Source of the DNA: a virus
Virus record (IMG/VR): IMGVR_UViG_3300028392_000036
Coordinates: 62,001-126,000 of that record
Strand: one strand, 5' to 3'
DNA length: 64,000 bases
The translations under genes were made by a program, and so were the position numbers. Below the pieces are notes generated by a model. It made no database searches, was not told the DNA's origin, and was given only the letters and a program-made list of their open reading frames with translations. Within the stretch, counting starts at the first letter, position 1. The number at the start of each line of letters is the position of its first letter. Positions 34,031 through 42,632 of the stretch are shown in pieces.

Positions 34031-34372
34031 TTAGGCGTGTATCGCTCGGTACCGTGCCATGGCTCTGGCTCGGGCCACTGCCAATCTCACCTGAATATAC
34101 TCAGACAACTCATCATCGGGTTGGTCGGTCGGTGGCGCCACCCGGGGTCTTCGGGGGGTACTACTACAAAGAAATTCATCATCGGGTGCATCATAAGGAT
34201 CAGTTCCTTGCAACCGAATGGTAGTAAACCTATATGGATTGCTTCTCAACAGTTTGACTTTTGGCACCCGCGGTCCATGTGCTCGTAATACTGTGTGGTC
34301 AGGTGCCACAACAGGTACGTGAGCCCAGACGCCCGTGGCAACCAAAGCCACAATGATTAAAAAATATCGCAT
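34031..34372 (-). CDS. Secreted protein with signal peptide
   Basis: 113 residues. Sec signal MRYFLIIVALVATGVWA, then a Pro/Arg-rich mature part and a C-terminal helix rich in Ala and Arg. Family unknown. Confidence 0.6.
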   Translation of the reverse strand: MRYFLIIVALVATGVWAHVPVVAPDHTVLRAHGPRVPKVKLLRSNPYRFTTIRLQGTDPYDAPDDEFLCSSTPRRPRVAPPTDQPDDELSEYIQVRLAVARARAMARYRAIHA

Positions 34373-34436
34373 ACTAGTATATAACGCCTTAGTCCTGCAA
34401 AAGGTTGACTTAGTCTGGGAATGTTGCCAAAATGTG

Positions 34437-34465
34437 TTGCGATTGTGTTACAGTTGTACTATAAT
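34437..34465 (+). promoter_or_regulatory. Promoter of winged-helix gene
   Basis: TTGCGA (34437-34442), 17-bp spacer, TATAAT (34460-34465), with an AAAGG site before the ATG at 34512. Confidence 0.65.
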
Positions 34466-34511
34466 ACTTAGATGCTGTACGCAACGGCTACACTTAAGAA
34501 AGGTAAAAATT

Positions 34512-34778
34512 ATGCGTTTTAATGAAGACACCAAGACTTACAAAGTCTTTTCCGCACTGCAATCTGGCGAGACATTGACTCCTGCCCAAGCTCAACACCG
34601 TTTTGGTGTTAAGAACCTCAGCGCCGAGGTCAGCCGCGTTCGCCAGGCTGGTTTCTGTGTTTATGCCAACAGCCGTGTTGCTGGTAATGGCGTGAAAGTT
34701 ACCGAGTATCAAATCGGCAAACCATCACGTAAACTTATTGCCGCAGGCTATCGCGCAATGGCACTTGGTTTGGTTTAA
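34512..34778 (+). CDS. Winged-helix DNA-binding protein
   Basis: 88 residues. ETLTPAQAQHRFGVKNLSAE is a helix-turn-helix followed by VSRVRQAGFCVYAN and a wing strand (VKVTEYQIG). It resembles small phage HTH proteins that read the frame of gene-regulatory sites. A candidate regulator of phage promoters. Confidence 0.7.
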   Translation: MRFNEDTKTYKVFSALQSGETLTPAQAQHRFGVKNLSAEVSRVRQAGFCVYANSRVAGNGVKVTEYQIGKPSRKLIAAGYRAMALGLV

Positions 34779-34819
34779 TCCCGACTCGCTGTCCTAATCC
34801 CAAAGGACACTACACAAAA

Positions 34820-34844
34820 AACCCTGCTCACGGCAGGGTTTTTT
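34820..34844 (+). terminator. Terminator after winged-helix gene
   Basis: AACCCTGC/GCAGGGTT stem with 5-nt loop and T-run. The stop of the minus-strand gene (34828-34830) lies in its loop, so the two convergent genes share this DNA. Confidence 0.88.
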
Positions 34845-35436
34845 CTATCAAGTACTGTTTCAATTCCACGTTTGGATGCAAGCGATAGTAGAATATCTTT
34901 TGTGTCACATCCGACTCTACTCTAAACACCAAGGGGGTGTACAATGATTTCTCCTGTGCTTGTACTCGCCGAGCAGTGTGCAAGTCTTTGGTGTCACGCA
35001 CAAATTGTTTGATGATGTTGTCCACAGGCTGTTGATAAAACTGCTCAATTTTGCCATCTTGTATCAAGGCCTGATAGTTCCAGTACTGGCTCAAAAACTC
35101 ACTATCATGGTGGCTCAACTGATACTGCTGGGCCAACTCATGTGTGAACTCTAGTCCACAATCGCCCAGGATCGGCAAGCGACCAGCAAAATTTGCCAAC
35201 CAAAGTGAATTTATCTTGCTGTCGTTGATCAACAGGTACACCTGGTCCACACCCAGATTCCGATACATCTCGCTCCAGACGTTTAGATTTCTGATATAAA
35301 CCGGCAAGAACGAGCTGTTGAATCTTGTGACGGAACAGATCAAAACACGGCGGTTTTGTGTTAGACTTTGCCAGGTAAAGGAATCAAAGCAATCCTTTTG
35401 ATACAACAAGAATTGCTTTGTGGGAGCGACTGTCAA
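34828..35436 (-). CDS. Thioredoxin-fold or redoxin-like protein (tentative)
   Basis: 202 residues from a TTG at 35436, 8 nt after the stop of the TRAP-like gene. RRVLICSVTRFNSSFLPVYI and VDQVYLLINDS resemble the core strands of peroxiredoxin-like proteins, but no clear CxxC is present. It may instead be an unrelated phage protein. Confidence 0.45.
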   Translation of the reverse strand: MTVAPTKQFLLYQKDCFDSFTWQSLTQNRRVLICSVTRFNSSFLPVYIRNLNVWSEMYRNLGVDQVYLLINDSKINSLWLANFAGRLPILGDCGLEFTHELAQQYQLSHHDSEFLSQYWNYQALIQDGKIEQFYQQPVDNIIKQFVRDTKDLHTARRVQAQEKSLYTPLVFRVESDVTQKIFYYRLHPNVELKQYLIEKTLP

Positions 35437-35444
35437 CTGGGTAG

Positions 35445-36395
35445 TTAGGCCTTGATCATATCGTCAACCAACTGTGGGCTGAAGATATCACGATACTTGT
35501 CGTATAGTGGTTGAGTCTTTTGTTTGAGCTTGGCAATTTCTGCTTCGGCAAAACGGTGATAGCTGATGCCTTTGCGCTCATGCAAATCAGTGTCAGCTTC
35601 AATTTGGTCAGCTTCGTTCACAGTCCATGAACGCTCTAGTTTGGCCACGTGAGCCGACGCCTGAGTCATGGCCTGTTGTTGTTCTGGAGTCAAACTGTTG
35701 AAGAAGTCATTGTTGATCAAAATAGTTGTGAGGAACATGCTGTGATCAGTTCTGGCAATGTGTGTGAGACCTTGCTTGTAGGCTTCGACATCGTAGCGTG
35801 GCAGGGTGGTTTCCACAGTGCCTTTGGCCTTGACCAAGTTGTTGCGATCATCACTCATTGCGGCTGTGGCAGGAACAACTGTGCAACCTAATGCACGAGC
35901 AGTGTCCACACGCACAGGATTCAGAGTTGATACGCAGGTCAGTTTCACAAAGTCTTCACTGGTGGTAACTTCTTGATCCGAAGCAAACACACGGAAGCCA
36001 CCTGAGTAGGTGAATGCCAGACCGCGTACTGCAGATGTTTCTTGTATCTTGCTCAGCAACTTCTTGCCAATTGCGCCATCCAATACTCTGGAGGCGTGAT
36101 CATGATCTTTGAACAGGTAAGGCAGTTCAAGAGCAAAGAAATCTGGATTGTACCAAGAACCCACCCAGCGTGTTTCAACTTGGGTAACTTCGGCATCGCC
36201 AGCATTGATCATGGTCAACGGGTGTACTTTGGCAGTTGAAAACTTCTTGGAATACTCTTCCGAAGTGTAAATTTCAACTTGGATCGAGTCCTGTGTCAAT
36301 TCACGAATCTTTTGGTTAAATGCCTGGGCTGTGCGAATAAAAAGCTCAACAGGTTCGTGATCTACTATCCAACGGATTGTGCGGGTTTGGCTCAT
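35445..36395 (-). CDS. TRAP-type solute-binding protein (DctP family) without signal peptide
   Basis: 316 residues from the ATG at 36395, which has a strong AGGAG. VDHEPVELFIRTAQAFNQKI, YNPDFFALELPYLFKDHDHA, GLAFTYSGGFRVFAS and INNDFFNSLTPEQQQAM follow the DctP fold. DctP proteins normally carry a Sec signal; here residue 1 leads straight into the fold. Either it stays in the cytoplasm or it has another role. Confidence 0.82.
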   Translation of the reverse strand: MSQTRTIRWIVDHEPVELFIRTAQAFNQKIRELTQDSIQVEIYTSEEYSKKFSTAKVHPLTMINAGDAEVTQVETRWVGSWYNPDFFALELPYLFKDHDHASRVLDGAIGKKLLSKIQETSAVRGLAFTYSGGFRVFASDQEVTTSEDFVKLTCVSTLNPVRVDTARALGCTVVPATAAMSDDRNNLVKAKGTVETTLPRYDVEAYKQGLTHIARTDHSMFLTTILINNDFFNSLTPEQQQAMTQASAHVAKLERSWTVNEADQIEADTDLHERKGISYHRFAEAEIAKLKQKTQPLYDKYRDIFSPQLVDDMIKA

Positions 36396-36465
36396 ATGGT
36401 TCTCCTGAGTTTGTGATATGATGTACACTTTATTTATGTTCGCAAGCAGATCACCCGTATTTCGC

Positions 36466-36494
36466 TTGACCAATAATTCCCAATTTGCTATAAT
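36466..36494 (+). promoter_or_regulatory. TTGACC-type promoter, leaderless
   Basis: TTGACC (36466-36471), 17-bp spacer with TGC, TATAAT (36489-36494). The ATG at 36501 is 6 nt downstream. Confidence 0.85.
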
Positions 36495-36500
36495 TAGGGC

Positions 36501-37634
36501 ATGAAACACATACTTGCACTGATTAGTACTTTGGTTTTAACTGCCTGCGGCGGCGGAGGTGGCGGAGGTGGCGGCGAGCCCAGTAGCGCCACAACAGTTA
36601 AGACGCAACCGTTTTCTTGTGTCGCTCCGCAATCGCAAAGCAATAGATATCGAGCGGCAACGTTTGATGTGCGTAGGGATGATATTGGCCGAACCGCAGA
36701 AGGTCACAATATCACCAGTTTTGCCGCAGTCAAACTCATGATAGATCGTGCCAAGTGTGTGGGTTTTGACACAGCAATTTTTGAAACCAATATCCCTATT
36801 GATATTACAACGGGTCTGGTAAGAACCGATCAACCTATCCCGGTTGATTTTTGGCGATATGTTTCCTATGCCAAAAGTATAGGACTACGTGTGGCAGTAC
36901 GGCCCATTCCTGTGAACTATGTTGATGACAACACTCTCACTGGTGATACAGTTGGGTTATCAGTTTCGCAGGCACTAAACAGTGTCAAAATCTTTGAACA
37001 AAATCTAGCGGTGCAGGCCCAAAATGCCGGCGTGGACATTTTCTACGTGGGGATTTTGAACTACGGAATTGATAATGCCACCTACAATACCGAATGGCAG
37101 GCAATTGTGGATGCAGTAAAATCTGTTTATACCGGCAAGTTAGCCTACACAACCTGTTTGCTTTGTACTGACACAGTTGTTTGGGGCAAAGTGGACATGG
37201 TAGGGATAGAAACCTCAACAGGTAATACTGTGGTCAGTGCCGCCGCTGTACCAAAAATACAAGCCCTGGCCCGCAGTTACAACAAACCTATTATGATAGA
37301 TAATGTGTACATTTATGCAACACCACCATCATATGCCAGTAACTCACTGTGGAACTCAGTAAACTCAGGTAGTGTCAGTAGTTTTCTACCAGATTATGTT
37401 GAACAGGCAAGAAAGTTCAACGAATTTTTTAGTTATATGACCTTGTTGAAATCTGATATTCAAGGCTTTGCGATCGGGCAATACATGCCATGGCTACAGA
37501 ATGCCAACATCCAATCACCGGTCACAAACATAGAAACTCAGTTCAAAATATTTGACACCATAGGCTTTTCGCTGTATAATAACATTCAAGCTCAAACTAC
37601 CATTCAATCATATTTGAGCAAACCGTGGAATTGA
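36501..37634 (+). CDS. Lipoprotein with TIM-barrel glycosidase-like domain
   Basis: 377 residues. Lipobox LTAC followed by a run of nine Gly (codons 36549-36575) as a flexible linker. The domain has strands such as FDTAIFETNIP, LRVAVRPIPVN, DIFYVGILNYG and KPIMIDNVYI, suggesting a (beta/alpha)8 barrel with acidic residues at strand ends, like glycoside hydrolases. Catalytic residues are not certain. Probably outer-membrane anchored, so it may alter the host surface. Confidence 0.65.
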   Translation: MKHILALISTLVLTACGGGGGGGGGEPSSATTVKTQPFSCVAPQSQSNRYRAATFDVRRDDIGRTAEGHNITSFAAVKLMIDRAKCVGFDTAIFETNIPIDITTGLVRTDQPIPVDFWRYVSYAKSIGLRVAVRPIPVNYVDDNTLTGDTVGLSVSQALNSVKIFEQNLAVQAQNAGVDIFYVGILNYGIDNATYNTEWQAIVDAVKSVYTGKLAYTTCLLCTDTVVWGKVDMVGIETSTGNTVVSAAAVPKIQALARSYNKPIMIDNVYIYATPPSYASNSLWNSVNSGSVSSFLPDYVEQARKFNEFFSYMTLLKSDIQGFAIGQYMPWLQNANIQSPVTNIETQFKIFDTIGFSLYNNIQAQTTIQSYLSKPWN

Positions 37635-37635
37635 T

Positions 37636-38088
37636 ATGCTACTTAAACTGCTAGAGCGTTGGGGTCGTAAACGTATTGTTTATGATCGAGTTGAAAACGA
37701 ACCTTACCTAGAACGCTACTATTTGTTTCTCAAAGACCGAGAACGTTTTCCGTTTAACATATTCCTTCATAAGTTTTTAAAATCAGACCCGGATGATGTA
37801 CATGATCACCCCTGGCCCTACTTTACAATTATCTTGAAGGGTGGATACTGGGAATGGATTCCGCATTTTGATTTGCGAGGTCAAAAGATTTGCGAAATAC
37901 AAAAATGGCGAGGCCCGGGACATTTCCGTTTTAATCGAGCCACCAGTTATCATCGCATTGAACTAGATCCCAAAGTCACTGCCTGGACCTTGTTCTGCCC
38001 TGGACCCAAGCAACGTGATTGGGGTTTCTTGGTCCGGAATAAGTGGATACAGTGGGAACAATATTTGAAACAAAGGAAAACAGTATGA
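37636..38088 (+). CDS. Cupin-fold protein
   Basis: 150 residues. DPDDVHDHPWPYFTIILKGG and FRFNRATSYHRIEL give two cupin motifs with His ligands. Such proteins are common in marine phages; substrate unknown. It follows the lipoprotein gene by 1 nt. Confidence 0.78.
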   Translation: MLLKLLERWGRKRIVYDRVENEPYLERYYLFLKDRERFPFNIFLHKFLKSDPDDVHDHPWPYFTIILKGGYWEWIPHFDLRGQKICEIQKWRGPGHFRFNRATSYHRIELDPKVTAWTLFCPGPKQRDWGFLVRNKWIQWEQYLKQRKTV

Positions 38089-38381
38089 AGTGGTTAAAAC
38101 GTTGGTTGGCCCGAGCAGTGGTGGAAGGCCATAATGACGCAGAACGTGTAGAACGTATATACGCAACTGCTGGGCCCAAGTTATCCGCTGGAAGAGACGT
38201 TGAAAGCGATGATGGACTCAATATCACAGTACGCAAGGCCATTGGTGGTAAAATTGTGACGTTTAGGCACTATGATCCCAAATCTGACCGCCACAGTCAC
38301 CGGCTGTATGTGATTCCAGACGAACTAGATTTTGAGCGAGAGTTAGGCAAGATGATCACTCTAGAATCAATGAGAGGCTGA
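38085..38381 (+). CDS. Hypothetical protein (98 aa)
   Basis: Start ATG overlaps the previous stop (ATGA). MKWLKRWLARAVVEGHNDAE, then strands KIVTFRHYDPK and HRLYVIPDELDFE. Resembles a conserved marine-phage protein; function unknown. Confidence 0.7.
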   Translation: MKWLKRWLARAVVEGHNDAERVERIYATAGPKLSAGRDVESDDGLNITVRKAIGGKIVTFRHYDPKSDRHSHRLYVIPDELDFERELGKMITLESMRG

Positions 38382-38394
38382 AAGTAAATACATT

Positions 38395-38772
38395 ATGCAT
38401 ACCTTAATTGATTTTGTAAGTTTTGTAGTCAACAGTATACTTGTTGGCGCCCTGGTATGGTTTGTTTTTACCTGGGCAGTGAGTCGTTATTTGGAACGCC
38501 AAATTGGTTCGGTGGTACGAGACCTTGATCAGGAACGCCTGATCCCACTCACAATAGAGGTTGACTTAGATCAGTATTTCTGCTATAATAGCATTACCAA
38601 AGCATTTGTATGCCAAGGTCGCAATTTGAAGGAAATTGTGGAACGTTTTAAACAACGCTATCCGGACAAGTCTGCCGCTATCTATGATGGTGATGAGACT
38701 GCGGTGCGTACTCTTAAAAGTCAATTGAAAGAACTCGGTGAAAATTTCTCTAGTATCAGACGTGCATCTTGA
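38395..38772 (+). CDS. Membrane-anchored hypothetical protein (125 aa)
   Basis: One N-terminal hydrophobic segment (about 5-28), then a soluble domain with VDLDQYFCYNSITKAFVCQG and a helix. Overlaps the phosphoesterase gene by 35 nt. Confidence 0.7.
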   Translation: MHTLIDFVSFVVNSILVGALVWFVFTWAVSRYLERQIGSVVRDLDQERLIPLTIEVDLDQYFCYNSITKAFVCQGRNLKEIVERFKQRYPDKSAAIYDGDETAVRTLKSQLKELGENFSSIRRAS

Positions 38773-39592
38773 ATTTGGAGACCTTGATTTTGAAAATGAT
38801 CAAGGTGCCGAAGTCTTGATTCTTGGCGGCGACATCTGTGTTGCTCACGACATTGCCCAACGTGATCCATATGGCGTTATGGGTCCAGAGTATCGTAGCA
38901 ATCGCTTTCACGATTTCTTCCAACGCTGTCATGATCGTTTTCCACACGTGATCTACATTGTGGGCAATCACGAATACTACAATGGTGACTTTGCCACTAG
39001 TTTTGCACACCTAAAGGATGTGCTGGGCTATTTGCCCAATTTGCACATTCTAGAAAAAGAGTCAATCATGATTGGTGACACCACATTCTTGTGTGGTACG
39101 CTATGGACCGACATGAATCGCGAAGATCCAGATACCTTGTATCGCATTCGCAGTTACATGAATGATTTTAAAATCATCCGGGACAGTCGTTATCCTGTGC
39201 ATTACAAAGACTCGGAAGGCAAACGACACACACGTGAGGGCCGATTCAGTCCTGAAGCCAGTGTGGAAGAGCACCGTGCCATGTTGAAATTTGTTGAAGA
39301 GTCAATTGCGTCCAATCCCACTGCTAAGTATGTGGTAGTTGGTCATCACTCGCCCAGCAGATCAAGTACTCACCCGCAGTATGCAGATCAAACCATGGTG
39401 AATGGTGCTTACAGTAGCAACTTGGATGAATTTATAATGGATCGTCCACAGATTAAACTTTGGACACATGGACATACTCACCATGAGTTTGACTACATGA
39501 TTGGCTCGTGCCGCGTGATGTGTAACCCACGCGGCTACGACGGATACGAGGAACAGGCAAGACAATGGAAACTGAAAACAGTAGATATTTGA
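38738..39592 (+). CDS. Calcineurin-like metallophosphoesterase
   Basis: 284 residues from a GTG. VSDVHLEFGD, ILGGDICV, VGNHEYYNG, VVGHHSPS and THGHTHHEFD are the five metal-binding blocks, all intact. Resembles the gene at 4742 in overall plan. Substrate unknown; likely cytoplasmic. Confidence 0.88.
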   Translation: MKISLVSDVHLEFGDLDFENDQGAEVLILGGDICVAHDIAQRDPYGVMGPEYRSNRFHDFFQRCHDRFPHVIYIVGNHEYYNGDFATSFAHLKDVLGYLPNLHILEKESIMIGDTTFLCGTLWTDMNREDPDTLYRIRSYMNDFKIIRDSRYPVHYKDSEGKRHTREGRFSPEASVEEHRAMLKFVEESIASNPTAKYVVVGHHSPSRSSTHPQYADQTMVNGAYSSNLDEFIMDRPQIKLWTHGHTHHEFDYMIGSCRVMCNPRGYDGYEEQARQWKLKTVDI

Positions 39593-39771
39593 ATTGGTTC
39601 CGGTACAGTGGGATCAGTGTTATTTTTACACTGAACCCACTGCATTGGCGCTTGGTACCCGGTGCTAGACGTGAGCCCAACGATGGATGGCCCAGTCCCA
39701 ATGAACGCACTTGGAGCGTGAGTTGGTTGTTCTTGACCATACGTGGATGGATTGACAATGGAGATTGGTAA
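39565..39771 (+). CDS. Small conserved phage protein (68 aa)
   Basis: YLNWFRYSGISVIFTLNPLHW and TWSVSWLFLTIRGWIDNG match a short protein frequent in marine phages. Overlaps the phosphoesterase by 28 nt. Trp-rich beta pattern; function unknown. Confidence 0.7.
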   Translation: METENSRYLNWFRYSGISVIFTLNPLHWRLVPGARREPNDGWPSPNERTWSVSWLFLTIRGWIDNGDW

Positions 39772-39923
39772 TGCGAGAGTATGCAGAGTTGATCATACTT
39801 GCGGTGCTGATTGCATTGGCTGTGATCAACAACTGTGTAATGGGCCAAGACGGTGAACGTGCGGCACTGGATCAAATACGCAATTCAAGTGGATACTTAA
39901 TACGATATGGACAAACAAACTAA
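39771..39923 (+). CDS. Small membrane protein (50 aa)
   Basis: ATG overlaps the previous stop by one base. MREYAELIILAVLIALAVIN is a single membrane segment, then a short polar tail. Overlaps the next gene by 17 nt. Confidence 0.55.
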   Translation: MREYAELIILAVLIALAVINNCVMGQDGERAALDQIRNSSGYLIRYGQTN

Positions 39924-40179
39924 ACAACTAGCCGAACAAGCAGGTTTTGTACTGGATGAATTACCAGATACAGTATTACTTCCATTGGAGGAATTTGCCA
40001 AATTGTTACGAGGTGCTAATACTCGTGAAGTGATTGCATTGTGTGCCAACACAATCAACCGCAACCTCAATGAACAAAAACAAAAAACAAAACAACGTTG
40101 GGATATGGTAGAAGCCGCGGTAATAGTAACAGCATTAGTAGTCTGGGGTGCCTGGTGGTACACTCGGTTGCATAATTAA
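39907..40179 (+). CDS. Hypothetical protein with C-terminal membrane anchor
   Basis: 90 residues: a helical soluble part (ELPDTVLLPLEEFAKLLRG, TREVIALCANTINRN) and one C-terminal hydrophobic segment (AAVIVTALVVWGAWWY). Family unknown. Confidence 0.65.
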   Translation: MDKQTKQLAEQAGFVLDELPDTVLLPLEEFAKLLRGANTREVIALCANTINRNLNEQKQKTKQRWDMVEAAVIVTALVVWGAWWYTRLHN

Positions 40180-40189
40180 AGGGTCGGAC

Positions 40190-40903
40190 ATGAAAGTTTA
40201 TATTTCGAAATATCGAGATCACTGGATCTCACCTTACACTATATTGGACTATGTGTTCTTTTGGACTGACTGGTCCAAGTGCAGTCGAGACAAACGTATT
40301 CGCAGTCTTGAAGAAGAACGCACGTATGTAGAACATCCGGCCTGGGTAGAACGCTGGAGCGACCGCCTGGAACCCATTAGTCGTGCTATTCAATGGATAT
40401 TAGATCGTGTGCATCCAGCCATCAACCTTGTGAAAATTGATCGTTGGGATACCTGGAGCATGGACCATACCTTGAGTCCCATCATCTTGCCCATGCTCAA
40501 GCAACTGAAAACAACTCAGCACGGTGCAGGGTTTGTAGACGATGACGATGTACCAGAGGAACTAAAATCAACATCAGCCCCGCCAAAAGAGAACGAATGG
40601 GACACTGATGCCAATCACTTTGCTCGTTGGGAATATGTGCTGGATGAAATGATCTTTGCATTTGAGTGCAAAACAGATGACTCTTGGCAGGATGAGTTCT
40701 GTTCAGGCGAGATTGACATGCTATGGGTTCCTGTGGACAAAGACGGCAACGAAGTGCCCAAAGGTGAACACCGATACCATCAAATGAAAGACGGCCCCAA
40801 CAACACCTACAAATGCGATTATGAAGGTATGAAAGTGGTAGAAACACGTATACAAAACGGCTTCCGCTTGTTCGGTAGATACTACCAAAATCTTTGGGAT
40901 TGA
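40190..40903 (+). CDS. Conserved phage protein (237 aa)
   Basis: The ATG at 40190 is chosen over a longer start. KVYISKYRDHWISPYTILDY, then ANHFARWEYVLDEMIFAFEC and ETRIQNGFRLFGRYYQNLW. This is a recurrent marine-phage protein of unknown function; it looks globular and soluble. Confidence 0.75.
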   Translation: MKVYISKYRDHWISPYTILDYVFFWTDWSKCSRDKRIRSLEEERTYVEHPAWVERWSDRLEPISRAIQWILDRVHPAINLVKIDRWDTWSMDHTLSPIILPMLKQLKTTQHGAGFVDDDDVPEELKSTSAPPKENEWDTDANHFARWEYVLDEMIFAFECKTDDSWQDEFCSGEIDMLWVPVDKDGNEVPKGEHRYHQMKDGPNNTYKCDYEGMKVVETRIQNGFRLFGRYYQNLWD

Positions 40904-40904
40904 T

Positions 40905-41159
40905 ATGTCATTTAAACATCTGGTTAGAGACATGATGACCTACTCTGAAAACTTAGGCGTAGAATTTACTCCCAACTCAATACCCAGGAGCGACTACGAT
41001 GAGTGGCGAAAACAATACACCTGGGACGCTCTCCATGATCTACGCTATGGACAAAGTTTCTGCAACTACTTTGGCATCACAGATCAACGAATCTTCTTTG
41101 AGCGAAACTGGTTGGTTTGCGACACAGTAATTCAGCGAGAGTGGCTTGCAAGATCCTAA
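40905..41159 (+). CDS. Hypothetical small protein (84 aa)
   Basis: ATG one base after the preceding stop. SDYDEWRKQYTWDALHDLRY and NYFGITDQRIFFERNW give an alpha/beta pattern. Known type in marine phages, function unknown. Confidence 0.7.
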   Translation: MSFKHLVRDMMTYSENLGVEFTPNSIPRSDYDEWRKQYTWDALHDLRYGQSFCNYFGITDQRIFFERNWLVCDTVIQREWLARS

Positions 41160-41388
41160 ATTTCCACATGGTGCATGTATTGACTGGGGGTATCGTATGG
41201 ACACCCAGTCGCAATGGGATGATGTGGCCATGTGGGGATTTGAAACATTTGGTCTCCCTGGTGAACGATATGTGACTGACATAAACATACACGACATGAC
41301 CTGGTGGTTTCGTAGTGAACAGGATCGCTTGGTGTTTGTACTACGCAATGGCCTGGCTCGATGTATACAGTTAGAGTTGACAACATAG
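41146..41388 (+). CDS. Small Trp-rich phage protein (80 aa)
   Basis: TTG start at 41146 overlapping the previous gene; an internal ATG at 41197 is the alternative. DMTWWFRSEQDRLVFVLRNG near the end matches the ending pattern of several neighbours (41361, 42389, 49329). Confidence 0.6.
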   Translation: MQDPKFPHGACIDWGYRMDTQSQWDDVAMWGFETFGLPGERYVTDINIHDMTWWFRSEQDRLVFVLRNGLARCIQLELTT

Positions 41389-41579
41389 AAGTTTTTGATG
41401 CTCTTGATCTAAAGAATCGATTGATCCAGGATGGCCTGGTTGCAGACCGAGATTTTGAGTGGGCTTGGATCACTGCCGAATATGATCAATTCACCGGATG
41501 GACCAGACAAAAACATGCTGAATTTCGATTTACGGATCCATCCTTGGCCACCTTCTATCAGTTGAAATGGTTGAGATAA
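41361..41579 (+). CDS. Small Trp-rich phage protein (72 aa)
   Basis: Overlaps the previous gene. RDFEWAWITAEYDQFTGW, then AEFRFTDPSLATFYQLKWL. It shares the F-x-F...F-x-L-x-W ending with neighbours, so probably a paralogue. Confidence 0.6.
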   Translation: MYTVRVDNIEVFDALDLKNRLIQDGLVADRDFEWAWITAEYDQFTGWTRQKHAEFRFTDPSLATFYQLKWLR

Positions 41580-41588
41580 GTATTCTTG

Positions 41589-42386
41589 ATGTTCAAGAAA
41601 ATACTAATCACAATTGCATTGTGTGTGACTGTATCAGCCTATGCCGATAGTGTGTTGCTGTACAACCTAAGCCAAGATCGAACAGTGATGAGTCGTGATG
41701 CTGATCGAGTACGTAGTATTGCATCAATAACCAAGATCATGACTGCCATGGTTGCATTGGATTATGACAAGGATCTCAGTCGACGACTGATGTTGAGCAA
41801 AGTAGTTCGTGGCCATTTGCCCCAACAGGCGTACACCCGTGAACAACTGCTGAAAGCCATGCTGATCAATTCCGACAATGCGGCTGCCGAAACCATTGCT
41901 GAAGATTATCCCGGTGGTCGTAGTGCCTTTGTAGCCAGAATGAATATACAGGCTGATATATGGGGTATGAAAGATACCAACTTTGTTGATCCAAGTGGTC
42001 TGGGAGTATTCAATGTTAGCACGGTTCGGGACGTGGCCAACATGATGTCTACTGCCGCAGGCTACTGGTTTATTACCGAAGTTAGCAGTCAAAAACACAC
42101 GGCCATCGAAACCAGATACAAGAAGAAAATTAGAACCATACGTTTGCCGCATACATCAGGTCAATTGTTGTTTACATTTGATTCAGTGCTGGTCAGCAAA
42201 ACTGGACTAACTTCGTCAGCTGGTTGGTGTGTGGGTATGGTAGTGGAACAAAACAACCAAAAGTATGTAGTGGTCGTTCTAGGCAGCCGTGACAAACGCG
42301 AGCGATTGGAAACAGTCAAGAACATACGCTACAACCATATTGATGATGCAAATTTAAAGCACATACGATTTTCAACTAATTATTAG
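41589..42386 (+). CDS. D-alanyl-D-alanine carboxypeptidase (S11 family)
   Basis: 265 residues from the ATG at 41589. Sec signal FKKILITIALCVTVSAYA, then SITKIMTAM (S-x-x-K), LINSDNAAAE (S-x-N) and VLVSKTGLTS (K-T-G): all three penicillin-binding motifs are present. It trims the terminal D-Ala from peptidoglycan stems in the periplasm. It lacks the usual C-terminal membrane anchor, so it may be soluble. Confidence 0.92.
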   Translation: MFKKILITIALCVTVSAYADSVLLYNLSQDRTVMSRDADRVRSIASITKIMTAMVALDYDKDLSRRLMLSKVVRGHLPQQAYTREQLLKAMLINSDNAAAETIAEDYPGGRSAFVARMNIQADIWGMKDTNFVDPSGLGVFNVSTVRDVANMMSTAAGYWFITEVSSQKHTAIETRYKKKIRTIRLPHTSGQLLFTFDSVLVSKTGLTSSAGWCVGMVVEQNNQKYVVVVLGSRDKRERLETVKNIRYNHIDDANLKHIRFSTNY

Positions 42387-42388
42387 TA

Positions 42389-42628
42389 ATGAAGCACACT
42401 CTTGATACGCCGTTTGAAATCCGACTGGGTGATAGTTTTAACTTTGCCCGAGAGATACACAAACCTTTTGGCGAATTAGATCGGGTACTGGCTTGGTGTA
42501 AGACCGAGCTGGTAGGCGAGTGGCGTTGGCAACTGGTAGATGTCAGCACAGACAAGCGTCCTGGCCGCTATATTTTCTACTTTGATTCAGAACGTGACTA
42601 CTTTGCTTTCACGCTGTATTGGCAGTAA
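42389..42628 (+). CDS. Small Trp-rich phage protein (79 aa)
   Basis: ATG 3 nt after the carboxypeptidase stop. FGELDRVLAWCKTELVGEW and YIFYFDSERDYFAFTLYW share the pattern of the genes at 41146, 41361, 49329 and 53700. Confidence 0.65.
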   Translation: MKHTLDTPFEIRLGDSFNFAREIHKPFGELDRVLAWCKTELVGEWRWQLVDVSTDKRPGRYIFYFDSERDYFAFTLYWQ

Positions 42629-42632
42629 TTTG

